NCBI RefSeq assembly: GCF_023516555.1
Contig: NZ_JAMGBD010000002.1
Span: forward strand, 558,001-622,000
Length of the DNA: 64,000 nucleotides
DNA from: Sphingomonas alba
GTDB taxonomy: Bacteria > Pseudomonadota > Alphaproteobacteria > Sphingomonadales > Sphingomonadaceae
Direction of reading: 5' to 3'
The translations under genes were made by a program, and so were the position numbers. The notes beneath the pieces are model-generated. The model worked only from the letters and a program-made list of their open reading frames with translations, ran no database searches and had not been told where the DNA came from. Shown here piece after piece: positions 12,632 through 21,641 of this stretch (the first letter of the stretch is position 1; every line of letters starts with the position of its first letter).

Positions 12632-13788
12632 TGGCGCGGTACGATTACCTCATCGTCGGCTGCGGCTTTGCCGGTTCGGTCCTCGCCGAGCGGCTGGCCA
12701 ACGAGCACGACGCCCGAATCCTCATGATCGACAAGCGCGATCACGTCGGTGGCAATGCCTATGACGAGAAGAACGAAGACGGCATCCTCTATCATAAGTA
12801 CGGACCGCACATCTTCCACACCAACAGCGATGAGGTCTTCGACTATCTCTCGCGCTTCACCGAATGGCGGCCGTACGAACATCGCGTGCTAGCGAATGTT
12901 CGGGACCAGCTAGTGCCGATTCCGATTAACCGGACGACTTTGAACGAGCTGTTCGGGCTCGACCTTAAGACCGACGAGGACGCGGCCGAATATCTCGCCT
13001 CGCGCGCCGAGAAAGTCGATAACATCAAGACCTCCGAGGACGTCGTCATCAACGCCGTCGGCCGCGAGCTCTACGAGACCTTCTTCCGGGGTTACACGCG
13101 CAAGCAGTGGGGCCTGGATCCGAGCGAGCTCGACAAGTCGGTGACCGCCCGAATCCCGACGCGGACCAACATCGACGACCGCTATTTCACCGACAAGCAC
13201 CAGGCGATGCCGGCGAACGGATATACGGCGATGTTTCAGCGGATGCTGGACCATCCCAACATCACCGTCATGCTCGGCACCGACTTTCGCGAGGTGAAGG
13301 ACGAAATCGACGCCGACCACATCATCTATTCCGGGCCAGTCGACGAATATTTCGACTTCCGCTTCGGCAAACTGCCGTACCGCAGCCTGAAGTTCGTCCA
13401 TTCGACGATCGACGCGGAGCAGTTCCAGCAGGTCGGCACGGTCAACTTCCCGTCGGAGGACGTGCCTTACACCCGCATCAGCGAGTACAAACACCTGACC
13501 GGCCAGGAGCATCGCCAGACGAGCATCACGCTCGAATATCCGAGCGCGGAGGGCGATCCCTATTATCCGGTCCCGCGGCCGGAGAACCAGGCACTTTACA
13601 AGAAGTATGAGGCGCTCGCCGACGCGACAAAGGGCGTCACCTTTGTCGGCCGCTTGGCGACCTATCGCTATTACAACATGGACCAGATCGTGGGACAGGC
13701 GCTGGCCACCTTCCGCCGGCTGGATGCGGCTCGCCGTGTGAAGCGTTTGGAGAAGGAGGCGCCGCCATTGGCGGTTGCAGCGGAATAG
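12631..13788 (+). CDS. glf: UDP-galactopyranose mutase
   Basis: 385 residues. The FAD-binding N-terminus reads DYLIVGCGFAGSVLAERL and is followed by DKRDHVGGNAYDE and YGPHIFHTNS; the middle has the substrate-site stretch YTRKQWGLDPSEL. The end (GRLATYRYYNMDQIVGQAL) is the typical last FAD motif. The enzyme turns UDP-galactopyranose into UDP-galactofuranose, the donor for Galf-containing glycans. Its start overlaps the stop of the glycosyltransferase, so the pair is translationally coupled. Confidence 0.96.
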   Translation: MARYDYLIVGCGFAGSVLAERLANEHDARILMIDKRDHVGGNAYDEKNEDGILYHKYGPHIFHTNSDEVFDYLSRFTEWRPYEHRVLANVRDQLVPIPINRTTLNELFGLDLKTDEDAAEYLASRAEKVDNIKTSEDVVINAVGRELYETFFRGYTRKQWGLDPSELDKSVTARIPTRTNIDDRYFTDKHQAMPANGYTAMFQRMLDHPNITVMLGTDFREVKDEIDADHIIYSGPVDEYFDFRFGKLPYRSLKFVHSTIDAEQFQQVGTVNFPSEDVPYTRISEYKHLTGQEHRQTSITLEYPSAEGDPYYPVPRPENQALYKKYEALADATKGVTFVGRLATYRYYNMDQIVGQALATFRRLDAARRVKRLEKEAPPLAVAAE

Positions 13789-13798
13789 GGGTTCACGA

Positions 13799-14842
13799 CT
13801 GACCAACGAGGTTGCAGATAGCGATGTCGTGACTGGCGAGAATGCGCCGCCGGTCCCGGCATCGTTGGCGCGGACCTACGTCAATCCGGTGCTCGACTCC
13901 GACTTCCCCGACCCCGCGGTCATCCTCGCGCCCGACGGCTTTTACTACGCATACGCCACCCAGACGCTGCGCGACGGTGATTGGGTGAACATCCAGGTCG
14001 CGCGGTCCCGCGACCTTATCCATTGGGAGCATCTCGGCGACGCAATGCCGGAGAAACCGAGCTGGGCGGCTGGCACCCAGGATTTCTGGGCGCCCTATGT
14101 CGTTCGTGAAGACGATAAATACCTGATGTATTATTCCGCGACGCCCGACGTTTGTGACGTGCCGGAGCGCGGCCATTGTCTTGCGATCGCCACTGCCGAG
14201 TCGCCCGCTGGGCCCTTCGTTGACATGGGCCTGCCGCTGCTGCTCGGAATCGGCTTTGAGTATATCGACCCGATGGTCTTCGACGACCCCGCGACCGGCA
14301 AGCGCTTCCTCTACTGGGGGTCGGGGTTCCAGCCGATCAGGGTGCAGGAATTGGCGCCGGACCACATGGCTTTCGCGCCGGGCAGTGAGCCGGTCGATCT
14401 GATCTGGCCGAACCCGGTCAAGGGCGCCTTTCCCCGACTGGTGGAAGCCGCCTGGGTCATCCGCCACGACGATTTCTATTACCTTTTCTACTCGGGCGAC
14501 AATTGCTGCGGACCGCATGCCGAATATGGCGTGATGGTCGCCCGTTCGACCTCGCCGACGGGCCCGTTCGAGACGCTGGAGAAGGCGCGCGGCGTCCCGC
14601 ACAGCCTGATGCTGTTCAAGAGCGAGCGCTGGCTGGCCCCCGGCCATAATTCGATCATGACCGACAAAGCTGGTGATACCTGGATCATCTATCACGCCAT
14701 CGACGTGAACCGTCCGCGCCAGCGGCAGGAGGACGAGGTCAACAGCCGCCGCATCCTGCTGATTGACAAGATCGAATGGCGCGACGGTTGGCCCCATGTC
14801 GGCACACCTTCCGACAAGCCAATGCCCGCGCCTGTCACCTGA
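13799..14842 (+). CDS. GH43-like glycoside hydrolase (five-bladed propeller)
   Basis: About 347 residues. The likely catalytic set of GH43 is visible: aspartate in SDFPDPAVI, the pKa-tuning aspartate in EYIDPMVFDD and the general acid glutamate in FPRLVEAAWV. Related enzymes cleave arabinofuranosides or xylosides; some cleave galactofuranosides. No ATG fits. I set the start at CTG 13799 because AGGGG lies eight bases upstream; TTG 13775 inside glf or GTG 13829 are alternatives. There is no signal peptide, so it would act in the cytoplasm, odd for a polymer-degrading enzyme. It may trim a glycan intermediate made by its neighbours; this is inference. Confidence 0.8.
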   Translation: MTNEVADSDVVTGENAPPVPASLARTYVNPVLDSDFPDPAVILAPDGFYYAYATQTLRDGDWVNIQVARSRDLIHWEHLGDAMPEKPSWAAGTQDFWAPYVVREDDKYLMYYSATPDVCDVPERGHCLAIATAESPAGPFVDMGLPLLLGIGFEYIDPMVFDDPATGKRFLYWGSGFQPIRVQELAPDHMAFAPGSEPVDLIWPNPVKGAFPRLVEAAWVIRHDDFYYLFYSGDNCCGPHAEYGVMVARSTSPTGPFETLEKARGVPHSLMLFKSERWLAPGHNSIMTDKAGDTWIIYHAIDVNRPRQRQEDEVNSRRILLIDKIEWRDGWPHVGTPSDKPMPAPVT

Positions 14843-16012
14843 TCAGCGGACGATCAGCAGTCGGCTAAGGTTCAAGACGGGTCCGTCGACGCCGAGAATT
14901 TCCCGCTGCCGCTTCAGTTCGTCGGCCAGTGGCTCATAGACGTGTCGCCTGCCGTCCGACCCGACCGTGGAGAGCAGGCCAACCTGGCAATGGCGGCTAT
15001 TGTCCCAGCCGGGATAGGCGGTAACCGGATAGATGCAGATGCCCTGGACGTCGGCGCCCCGCGCGCGAGCATCGCGGACTTCGTCGCAGACATAATGCAG
15101 CCAGGCTGGGCGGCCGGACCCTTCCGCGCCGGTCTCGGCGATGAAAACCGGCTTCCGGTAGCGCTCCCCAATCCCGACCAGCATGTCGGCCAGCGGCCGG
15201 TATTCGTGATGGCCCATCGGGATGGTCGGGCCTTCGAAATACCATTGGTTGTGCGGATAGAAATTCAGCCCGACGACGTCGACCAGCGATGGATCGCCGC
15301 CAAGCTCCGGCTCGGCCAGGCCCATGATCCAGTCATAAGCCTCGTACATGCCCTGCAGGTTGACCTCGGCCGCTTCCTTCGTGCCGCGGCGCTGGTCGTG
15401 CGGGGCGATGTGGATCAGCGGCTCCGCCCAGACGATCGCCGAGTCCGGCCACCGCTCCTTGATGGCCCGCGACGCCATGATCCCGGCGCGGACCAATTGC
15501 CGCTTGAACCAGCCGGGCTCGTCTGGCCCAACGCGCGGGAAATACCCCTCGGTGTTCGCCCAGGCGTGGAAATTGATCTCATTCATCGGGACAATCGAGG
15601 GCGACCGCCTGCTGACCGATTGCTGCACCTCCAGCGCCGCCATTGCGAAGTCGGTGAAGCGCTCGGCAAAGTCCGGTCCCGCCTGGTCGACACAATCCGG
15701 TGCGCCATAATGAAAAAGGTCCCAGACGATCTGCAACCGTTCGCGCTCCGCCGCTTCCAGCATCGGCATCCAGCTCGACCAGTCATATTGGCCGGGCGAT
15801 TTCTCGATCAGGTGCCAGCGAAGCCCGTCCCGCAGGGTCCGGAGACCCAGCTGGGCGCATTGCCGATAATCAGACGCAGCGTGCCGGTCGTGCGAGGTCG
15901 CCCGGATGAGGTCCAGACGCACGCCGTCCCGTCGCCGGTGCGACGAACATTCAAAGCCAGCCTGGAAAAAGCTGGCAAAGGGCGTGGCAGATCGATCGAT
16001 CATTGCTGTCAT
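14843..16012 (-). CDS. GH1-like clan GH-A glycoside hydrolase
   Basis: About 389 residues from ATG 16012 (MTAMIDRSATPF). A TIM-barrel retaining glycosidase pattern is seen: the acid/base glutamate in SIVPMNEINFHAW and the nucleophile glutamate in PVFIAETGAEG. The start of the barrel (FFQAGFECSSHRRRDGVRLDLI) is typical of a family-1-like branch annotated as beta-glucosidase-like. It has no signal peptide. Its stop abuts the stop of the GH43-like gene with no gap, in convergent orientation. Together the four genes look like a unit for making and remodelling one glycan. Confidence 0.78.
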   Translation of the reverse strand: MTAMIDRSATPFASFFQAGFECSSHRRRDGVRLDLIRATSHDRHAASDYRQCAQLGLRTLRDGLRWHLIEKSPGQYDWSSWMPMLEAAERERLQIVWDLFHYGAPDCVDQAGPDFAERFTDFAMAALEVQQSVSRRSPSIVPMNEINFHAWANTEGYFPRVGPDEPGWFKRQLVRAGIMASRAIKERWPDSAIVWAEPLIHIAPHDQRRGTKEAAEVNLQGMYEAYDWIMGLAEPELGGDPSLVDVVGLNFYPHNQWYFEGPTIPMGHHEYRPLADMLVGIGERYRKPVFIAETGAEGSGRPAWLHYVCDEVRDARARGADVQGICIYPVTAYPGWDNSRHCQVGLLSTVGSDGRRHVYEPLADELKRQREILGVDGPVLNLSRLLIVR

Positions 16013-16142
16013 CAATGCGCGAGCCCGCGGAAATCCGCGCTTCTCGTCCTTCCAAACACACGCTTCACCCCTGTAACGACATTGCCCGAAGCATTGAACA
16101 ATTGGCGGCTCCGATGTTTCATTCCTGCGGAAAGGAATTTGC

Positions 16143-16904
16143 ATGCGCCAGAATTGGCCGGAGCGACTGTGGCTGGTCCGTCATGGGCAGAGCCAGGGCA
16201 ATGTCGCTCGCGACAAGGCCGACGCGGCCGGCCACAACGTCATCGAGCTCGATGTCCGTGACGTGGACGTGCCCTTGTCCGACCTCGGCATGCGTCAGGC
16301 CGAGGCCGCTGGCCGATGGTTCGCAGCACTGCCCGCCGATGAACGGCCCGACGTCATCCTGTCCTCGCCCTATTTGCGCGCGAGGCAGACGGCGACGGCA
16401 ATTTGCGATGCAGGGGCGCTCGCCGGCGGCAAGGCCAAGTCCGTGATCGACGAGCGCCTCCGCGAGCGCGAGTTCGGGGTGTTCGACGGCCTCACCACGC
16501 GTGGCATTCGCGAGAAATTCCCGGAGGAGGCCGCCCACCGCGCCAAGATGGGCAAATTCTACCATCGCCCGCCCGGCGGCGAGAGCTGGGCCGACGTGAT
16601 CCTGCGCCTCAGGAGCGCGCTCAACACCATCAACCTGCTCTACGCCGATCGCCGCATCGTCATCGTCTGCCACCAGGTCGTGGTGCTCTGCATGCGCTAC
16701 ATCCTCGACGAGCTCGACGAGGGACAGATCATGTCGATCGACAAGCAGGCCGAGATCCTCAACTGCGGCATTGCAGCTTATGATTTCGAGCGGCAGGAGC
16801 ATGAGCTGTGCGTGCCGAAGCTGGTGCTCTGGAACCACGGCGCACCGCTCGAGCAGGGCGAGCCGCAGACCGCCGAGCCCGACACGATGACGGGCACGCG
16901 ATGA
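16143..16904 (+). CDS. Histidine phosphatase superfamily protein
   Basis: 253 residues of the phosphoglycerate mutase-like fold. The phosphohistidine motif LVRHGQSQGN is at residues 11-20; SPYLRARQTA, ERLREREFGVFDG and the late histidine in IVIVCHQVVV complete the catalytic pocket. Substrates of this group range from sugar phosphates to small metabolites and cannot be told here. The stop overlaps the next start as ATGA, so it is in an operon with the NAD(P)HX dehydratase. Confidence 0.88.
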   Translation: MRQNWPERLWLVRHGQSQGNVARDKADAAGHNVIELDVRDVDVPLSDLGMRQAEAAGRWFAALPADERPDVILSSPYLRARQTATAICDAGALAGGKAKSVIDERLREREFGVFDGLTTRGIREKFPEEAAHRAKMGKFYHRPPGGESWADVILRLRSALNTINLLYADRRIVIVCHQVVVLCMRYILDELDEGQIMSIDKQAEILNCGIAAYDFERQEHELCVPKLVLWNHGAPLEQGEPQTAEPDTMTGTR

Positions 16905-17770
16905 ACGCAAAGCCGACCGCGCTCAACCGGGCCGAACTCGATAACTTTCCGCTTCCCTCTCCCAAGGCGGAGGACAAGAACGACAAGGGCCGAATCCTGG
17001 TCGTCGCCGGATCGGCGGAAGTGCCGGGCGCAGCCTTGCTGTGCAGCATTGCCGCGATGCGCGCTGGATCTGGCAAGCTGCAGATCGCCACCGACATCCA
17101 CGCCGCGCAGGCCTTGGGAGTTTCCATCCCGGAGGCACGGATCCTCGGCTTCGACCAAGGCCGCGACGGCGGTCTTGCCGCGACGGCCGTTGAAGGGATT
17201 TGTGAGCTGGCAGAACAGGCCGACGCCGTTGTCGCGGGGCCTGGCATCGCTCCCGGCAAGGTCAACAAGAAGCTGGTGCAAGGCCTTTGCTCTACAGGCA
17301 CTCCGCTCATTCTCGACGCCGAGCTGTTGCGCGTCCTTTCTGGCTGCCGGCGTGACATCGCTCGCGCCGACAGCCCAATCCTTCTTCCTCACGCCGGCGA
17401 GATGGCTGAGCTGCTCGACGTCGCCGAACGCCAGGTCCAGGAGGACCCGCTGGCCGCCGGCCGCGAATGCTCCCGTCGCTACGACGCTGTCACACTGGTC
17501 AAAGGCCGCCAGAGCCACGCCGTCGCACCAGACGGCCGCGCCTGGCTCTACACCGGCGGCAGCCCCGGCCTGGCAGTCTCGGGCAGCGGCGACGTCCTCG
17601 CCGGGATCGTCGGCGGCCTTAAGGCGCGGGGGGCCGAGGCGCTAACGGCTCTGCTTTGGGGCGTCTGGCTGCACGGCGAGGCCGGGGCCCGCCTCGGCAA
17701 GCCGGTCGGCCATGTCGGCTTTCTTGCCCGGGAGCTACCCGGCGAAATCCCTGCCTTGCTGGCGTCCTAA
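16901..17770 (+). CDS. nnrD: ADP-dependent NAD(P)HX dehydratase (carbohydrate kinase-like domain)
   Basis: 289 residues. It corresponds to the C-terminal domain of the bifunctional Nnr repair enzyme: GRILVVAGSAEVPGAALL at the start, VVAGPGIAP in the middle, and the nucleotide/catalytic motif AVSGSGDVLAGIVGG near the end. It repairs hydrated NADH or NADPH at the expense of ADP or ATP. The NnrE epimerase domain, often fused in front, is absent and not seen in the window. The stop shares CTAA with the convergent pyruvate kinase gene. Confidence 0.88.
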   Translation: MNAKPTALNRAELDNFPLPSPKAEDKNDKGRILVVAGSAEVPGAALLCSIAAMRAGSGKLQIATDIHAAQALGVSIPEARILGFDQGRDGGLAATAVEGICELAEQADAVVAGPGIAPGKVNKKLVQGLCSTGTPLILDAELLRVLSGCRRDIARADSPILLPHAGEMAELLDVAERQVQEDPLAAGRECSRRYDAVTLVKGRQSHAVAPDGRAWLYTGGSPGLAVSGSGDVLAGIVGGLKARGAEALTALLWGVWLHGEAGARLGKPVGHVGFLARELPGEIPALLAS

Positions 17771-19254
17771 GCTTCCGCAGGGCCGGTATAGGTTTCCAGC
17801 TCGTCGCCGGTTACCTTGACCACGTGCAGCACGTTGGTGCTGCCCGACACCCCGAAAGGCACGCCGGCCATGATCACGAGCCGGTCGCCGGCACCGGCGA
17901 TTTGATGCCTGAGCGCCATGCGCCGCGCCTTGCCGACCATTTCCTCGAAATTGGTGACGTCGCGCGTGTGAACCGCGTGCACGCCCCATTGCAGGCCAAG
18001 CCGCCGTGCCACGGTCTTGCTGGCCGTCATGACCAGGATCGGCACCGTCGGCCGCTCACGGGCGACCCGCCGCGCCGTCGAGCCGCTGCTCGTGTAGCAG
18101 ACCATTGCCTTCGCCGAGACGATTTGGGCAATGTGCTTGGACGAAGTCGACAGAGCATCGGCGGTCGTCGGCTCGGCAGGCGTCGACGTGAAATGCACGC
18201 GCGCCGGATAGATAGGGTCGCTCTCGGCGCTGATGGCGATGCGGTTCATCATGTCGACCGCCTCGCAAGGATAATCGCCTGCTGCACTTTCGGCTGACAG
18301 CATGACCGCATCCGCCCCGTCGTAGATGGCGGTTGCGACGTCGCTGACCTCGGCCCGCGTCGGGGTCGGCGAGGTGATCATCGATTCGAGCATCTGAGTC
18401 GCAACAACCACCGGCTTGCCGTGCTGGCGGGCGGTGGCGACGATCCGGTTCTGCATCGGCGGAACGCCTTCCGGCGGCAGCTCGACGCCAAGGTCGCCGC
18501 GAGCGACCATGACCGCGTCCGCCAGTTCGACGATCGCGTCCAGGCGTTCGATGGCCGCCGGTTTCTCGATCTTCGCCAGCAGCGACGCTTTGTCGCCGAT
18601 CAGCTCGCGCGCCTCGGCGACGTCCTCGGGCCGCTGCACGAAGGACAGTGCAATCCAATCGACCTTCTGCTCCAGCGCGAAAGCGAGGTCGGCGCGGTCC
18701 TTTTCCGTCAGAGCCGGGATCGGCACCAGCACGTCAGGCACGTTGACGCCCTTGTGGTCGGAAACCTTGCCGCCGACTTCGACGATCGTCTCGATATGCT
18801 CGGCGCTCGCCGATGTGACGCGCAGCCGGATTTTGCCGTCGTCGATCAGCAGCCGGTCGCCGGCGCCGACCGCCTGGAACAGCTCGGGATGAGGCAGCTC
18901 AACCCGCTCCGAGTTCCCAAGCTCACCGCTGCGATCCAGGCCGAAATTCTTCCCGGGCTGAAGCACCGCCGACCCGCCCTCGAAATTACCGACCCGCAGC
19001 TTCGGCCCCTGCAGGTCGACGAGGATCGTCGACGGCCGGCCCTCATCCTCCAGCGCACGGATGGCTGCGATCTGCGCCGCTTTCTCGCTTCGTTCCCCGT
19101 GGCTCATGTTGATGCGGAATGCGTCGGCGCCGGCTTCGCTGAGCTTGCGGATCATCTCCGGGCTGCTGCTGGCAGGGCCGATGGTGGCGAGGATGCGCAC
19201 CTTGCGGGCGCGGGGCTTGATCAAACTGGTCACGGGCGCCCTGATAGCCTGCAT
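17767..19254 (-). CDS. pyk: Pyruvate kinase
   Basis: 495 residues from MQAIRAPVTSLIKPRARKVRILATIGPAS. The TIM barrel shows FRINMSHGERSEK, LVDLQGPKLRVGNF, the catalytic lysine region LAKIEKPAAIERLD, MVARGDLGVEL and the signature VVVATQMLESMI, followed by EVSDVATAIYDGADAVMLS. The C-terminal domain is complete (ILVMTASKTVARRLGLQWGVHAV). It makes pyruvate and ATP from phosphoenolpyruvate. It is transcribed away from gapR, with 80 bp between the two starts. Confidence 0.97.
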   Translation of the reverse strand: MQAIRAPVTSLIKPRARKVRILATIGPASSSPEMIRKLSEAGADAFRINMSHGERSEKAAQIAAIRALEDEGRPSTILVDLQGPKLRVGNFEGGSAVLQPGKNFGLDRSGELGNSERVELPHPELFQAVGAGDRLLIDDGKIRLRVTSASAEHIETIVEVGGKVSDHKGVNVPDVLVPIPALTEKDRADLAFALEQKVDWIALSFVQRPEDVAEARELIGDKASLLAKIEKPAAIERLDAIVELADAVMVARGDLGVELPPEGVPPMQNRIVATARQHGKPVVVATQMLESMITSPTPTRAEVSDVATAIYDGADAVMLSAESAAGDYPCEAVDMMNRIAISAESDPIYPARVHFTSTPAEPTTADALSTSSKHIAQIVSAKAMVCYTSSGSTARRVARERPTVPILVMTASKTVARRLGLQWGVHAVHTRDVTNFEEMVGKARRMALRHQIAGAGDRLVIMAGVPFGVSGSTNVLHVVKVTGDELETYTGPAEA

Positions 19255-19334
19255 CTGTGACTGTTCAACTGGGTTGAGGGCGAGCCGTGCCTCGCTTAAT
19301 GCCGCCCGAAATCATTGGGATTCGGAGTTTCATC

Positions 19335-19577
19335 ATGAGCGAAGGCGTTGTCGCAGCAGACCAGTTGCGGCTTTTCATCGAGCGGGTCGAGCGGCTTGAG
19401 GAAGAAAAGAAGGGCATCTCCGACGACATCAAGGACGTCTATGCCGAGGCAAAGGCCAATGGCTACGATACCAAGACGATGCGCAAGGTCGTCGCCCTTC
19501 GCCGGCTGGAGACCCACGTCCGTCAGGAAGCCGACGCCTTGCTCGAAACCTATCGCAACGCACTCGGCCTGGCGTAA
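19335..19577 (+). CDS. gapR: GapR-like nucleoid-associated protein (DUF2312)
   Basis: 80 residues ([28 protein letters not shown]), all helical, with the coiled-coil [25 protein letters not shown] and the highly conserved [19 protein letters not shown] typical of this alphaproteobacterial family. GapR binds overtwisted DNA ahead of replication and transcription. The start at 19335 matches the usual family N-terminus; an upstream in-frame ATG would add an unrelated tail. The yebC gene follows 10 bp later. Confidence 0.95.
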   Translation: MSEGVVAADQLRLFIERVERLEEEKKGISDDIKDVYAEAKANGYDTKTMRKVVALRRLETHVRQEADALLETYRNALGLA

Positions 19578-19587
19578 GAGATAGACC

Positions 19588-20331
19588 ATGGCTGGGCATT
19601 CCAAATTCAAGAACATCATGCATCGCAAGGGCGCGCAGGATAAGAAGCGCTCGGCGATGTTCTCCAAGCTCAGCCGCGAAATTACCGTCGCGGCGAAGAT
19701 GGGCATGCCCGATCCGGACATGAACCCGCGCCTGCGCGCTGCCGTGCTGGCCGCCAAGGCGCAGTCCATGCCCAAGGACAATATCCAGCGCTCGATCGAC
19801 AAGGCGTCGAAGGGCGACGCCGAAAATTACGAGGAAATCCGCTACGAAGGCTTCGGTCCCGGCGGCGTCAGCATCATCGTCGAGGCACTCTCGGATAACC
19901 GCAACCGCACCGCGACCAACGTCCGCACGGCCTTCTCCAAGCATGGCGGTAACCTCGGCGCCTCGGGCTCTGTCAGCCACGGTTTCGAGCGCATGGGCCT
20001 GATCGAATATGGCGCGGCCGCCGGCGACGCCGACACGGTACTTGAAGCGGCAATAGAAGCCGGCGCTGATGACGTCCAAAGCGACGAGGATGGCCACGAA
20101 ATCTGGACCACGGTGGACAACCTCCACACCGTCGCCCGCGCCCTTGAAGGCGCGCTCGGTGAGCCGGAAGCGGCCAAGCTCGCCTGGAAGCCGGCGAACG
20201 AGGTCGAAGTCCGCGGCGACGATGCGGTGCTGTTGATGAAGCTCATCGACGCGCTCGAGGAAGACGACGACGTCCAAACCGTCTCGGGCAACTTCAACGT
20301 GCCTGATGACGAGCTGGAGAAATTGGCCTGA
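19588..20331 (+). CDS. yebC: YebC/PmpR family protein
   Basis: 247 residues starting [21 protein letters not shown], the family's invariant N-terminus, with [18 protein letters not shown] in the middle. Members were described as transcription regulators and more recently as factors that help ribosomes pass difficult stretches. Its position just before ruvC is conserved in many bacteria. The stop is followed at once by a perfect hairpin that leads into ruvC. Confidence 0.96.
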   Translation: MAGHSKFKNIMHRKGAQDKKRSAMFSKLSREITVAAKMGMPDPDMNPRLRAAVLAAKAQSMPKDNIQRSIDKASKGDAENYEEIRYEGFGPGGVSIIVEALSDNRNRTATNVRTAFSKHGGNLGASGSVSHGFERMGLIEYGAAAGDADTVLEAAIEAGADDVQSDEDGHEIWTTVDNLHTVARALEGALGEPEAAKLAWKPANEVEVRGDDAVLLMKLIDALEEDDDVQTVSGNFNVPDDELEKLA

Positions 20332-20335
20332 TGAT

Positions 20336-20355
20336 CCCTCCCGCGAGCGGGAGGG
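20336..20355 (+). promoter_or_regulatory. Perfect hairpin carrying the ruvC ribosome-binding site
   Basis: CCCTCCCGC (20336-20344), loop GA, GCGGGAGGG (20347-20355): nine perfect pairs. The 3' arm holds GGAGGG, four bases before the proposed CTG start of ruvC. In the mRNA the Shine-Dalgarno would be locked in the stem unless ribosomes finishing yebC, whose stop is at 20331, open it. No T-run follows, so it is not a clear terminator. Confidence 0.6.
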
Positions 20356-20359
20356 TGGC

Positions 20360-20848
20360 CTGACTCTCATCCTCGGCCTCGATCCGGGGCTTGGGACCAC
20401 CGGCTGGGGCCTGATCCGCGCCGAAGGCAATCGCCTGTCTCACATGGCCAATGGCCAGCTGAAGACCAGGACCGCCGATCCGCTCCCGGAGCGGCTTGCC
20501 GATCTGGCTCGCCAACTCGAAGCCCTGATCGACGAGCACCAGCCTGACGCCGCCGCGGTCGAGGAAGTCTTCGTCAACAAGAACCCCCAATCGACGCTGA
20601 AGCTTGGCCAGGCACGTGGAGTTGTTCTCATGACGGCCGCGCGCGCCGGTCTGCAAGTCGGCGAATATGCCGCCCGCCTCGTCAAGAAGGCCGTCGTCGG
20701 CACCGGTGGCGCTGAAAAGCCGCAGGTCCACGCCATGATCCAGCGCCTGCTGCCCGGGGCGCAGATCGCCGGCCCCGACGCCGCCGACGCCCTAGCGGTC
20801 GCCATAACCCATGCCCATCACCTCGCCACCTCGCGGAGAATATCGTAG
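20360..20848 (+). CDS. ruvC: Holliday junction endonuclease RuvC, probable CTG start
   Basis: About 162 residues. The RNase H-like fold begins [17 protein letters not shown]; acidic catalytic residues appear in this D, in VEEVFVNKN and in [12 protein letters not shown]. Family members have only a few residues before the first strand, which fits CTG 20360 preceded by GGAGGG. The nearest in-frame ATG (20306) lies inside yebC and would add 18 unlikely residues (with [10 protein letters not shown]). RuvC cuts Holliday junctions with RuvAB, both encoded downstream. Confidence 0.9.
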   Translation: MTLILGLDPGLGTTGWGLIRAEGNRLSHMANGQLKTRTADPLPERLADLARQLEALIDEHQPDAAAVEEVFVNKNPQSTLKLGQARGVVLMTAARAGLQVGEYAARLVKKAVVGTGGAEKPQVHAMIQRLLPGAQIAGPDAADALAVAITHAHHLATSRRIS

Positions 20849-20849
20849 C

Positions 20850-21512
20850 GTGCATCAGGACAGGAAAATTGAAGCCGGCCAGGCAGTCTATTCGCCGCTC
20901 GTGCTCGGCATCTATGACTTCTACGTACTCGGACTCTCGAACCACCTGCTGTGGCGGTGTCCGACCAGGGAACTGCAGAAGCTCTATGACCGCAACGTCT
21001 CCGCCCGGCATATCGATGTTGGCGTAGGCACCGGATATTTCCTGAAAAAGGCGCATTGGCCGGTACCCGATCCGGCAATCACGCTGGTCGACCTGAACCC
21101 CAACAGCCTCCGCGCCGCCGCCCAAAGGATCAGTCGCTTTTCACCAACCGAAGTCCTGGCGAACGCCCTCGATCCATTGCCCGTGGCCGGCAAGTTCGAC
21201 TCCGCCGGGCTTTGCTATCTCTTCCACTGCCTGCCTGGCCCACTCCGGGAGAAGGGCGTTGTTCTATCGCATCTGCAGCCGTTGCTCGCACCGGGCGCGC
21301 GAGTGTTCGGGGCAACGATTTTGCAGGGCTCGGCACCCCGTTCATTCGCGGCACAGGCGCTGATGAACGCCTATAATCGTCGCGGCATCTTTTCCAATGC
21401 GAATGACCGCATCGAAGACCTCGATGCCCTCCTCCGTTACCAGTTCGATGATGTTGAAATTAGCCTGCACGGCACCGTGGCCCTGTTTCAGGCGACCGCT
21501 CGAGCACTCTGA
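20850..21512 (+). CDS. Class I SAM-dependent methyltransferase
   Basis: About 220 residues if GTG 20850, one base after the ruvC stop, is the start; an ATG at 20811 would overlap ruvC. The SAM-binding loop is HIDVGVGTGYFLKKA, with the next acidic strand ITLVDLNPNSL. The N-terminal AVYSPLVLGIYDFYVLGLSNHLLWRCPT resembles a small-molecule methyltransferase group often placed near RuvC in this order. The substrate is unknown. Dispersed repeat DNA separates it from ruvA. Confidence 0.82.
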   Translation: MHQDRKIEAGQAVYSPLVLGIYDFYVLGLSNHLLWRCPTRELQKLYDRNVSARHIDVGVGTGYFLKKAHWPVPDPAITLVDLNPNSLRAAAQRISRFSPTEVLANALDPLPVAGKFDSAGLCYLFHCLPGPLREKGVVLSHLQPLLAPGARVFGATILQGSAPRSFAAQALMNAYNRRGIFSNANDRIEDLDALLRYQFDDVEISLHGTVALFQATARAL

Positions 21513-21542
21513 TCCGACTCCGAGGACAGGCACGAAATTAGG

Positions 21543-21618
21543 CGTCATTGCGAGGGGGCAAAGCGACGCGGCGGTCCACCTCCATCGTCTGGATTGCTTC
21601 GCTGCGCTCGCAATGACG
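21543..21618. repeat. Dispersed inverted repeat with 12-bp ends
   Basis: The ends are CGTCATTGCGAG (21543-21554) and CTCGCAATGACG (21607-21618), perfect inverted copies enclosing about 52 bp (with GGATTGCTTCGC). This is a common small intergenic element of alphaproteobacteria. It lies between the methyltransferase gene and ruvA. Confidence 0.75.
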
Positions 21619-21641
21619 AAAAAGCTCGCTAGTGTGAGCTA

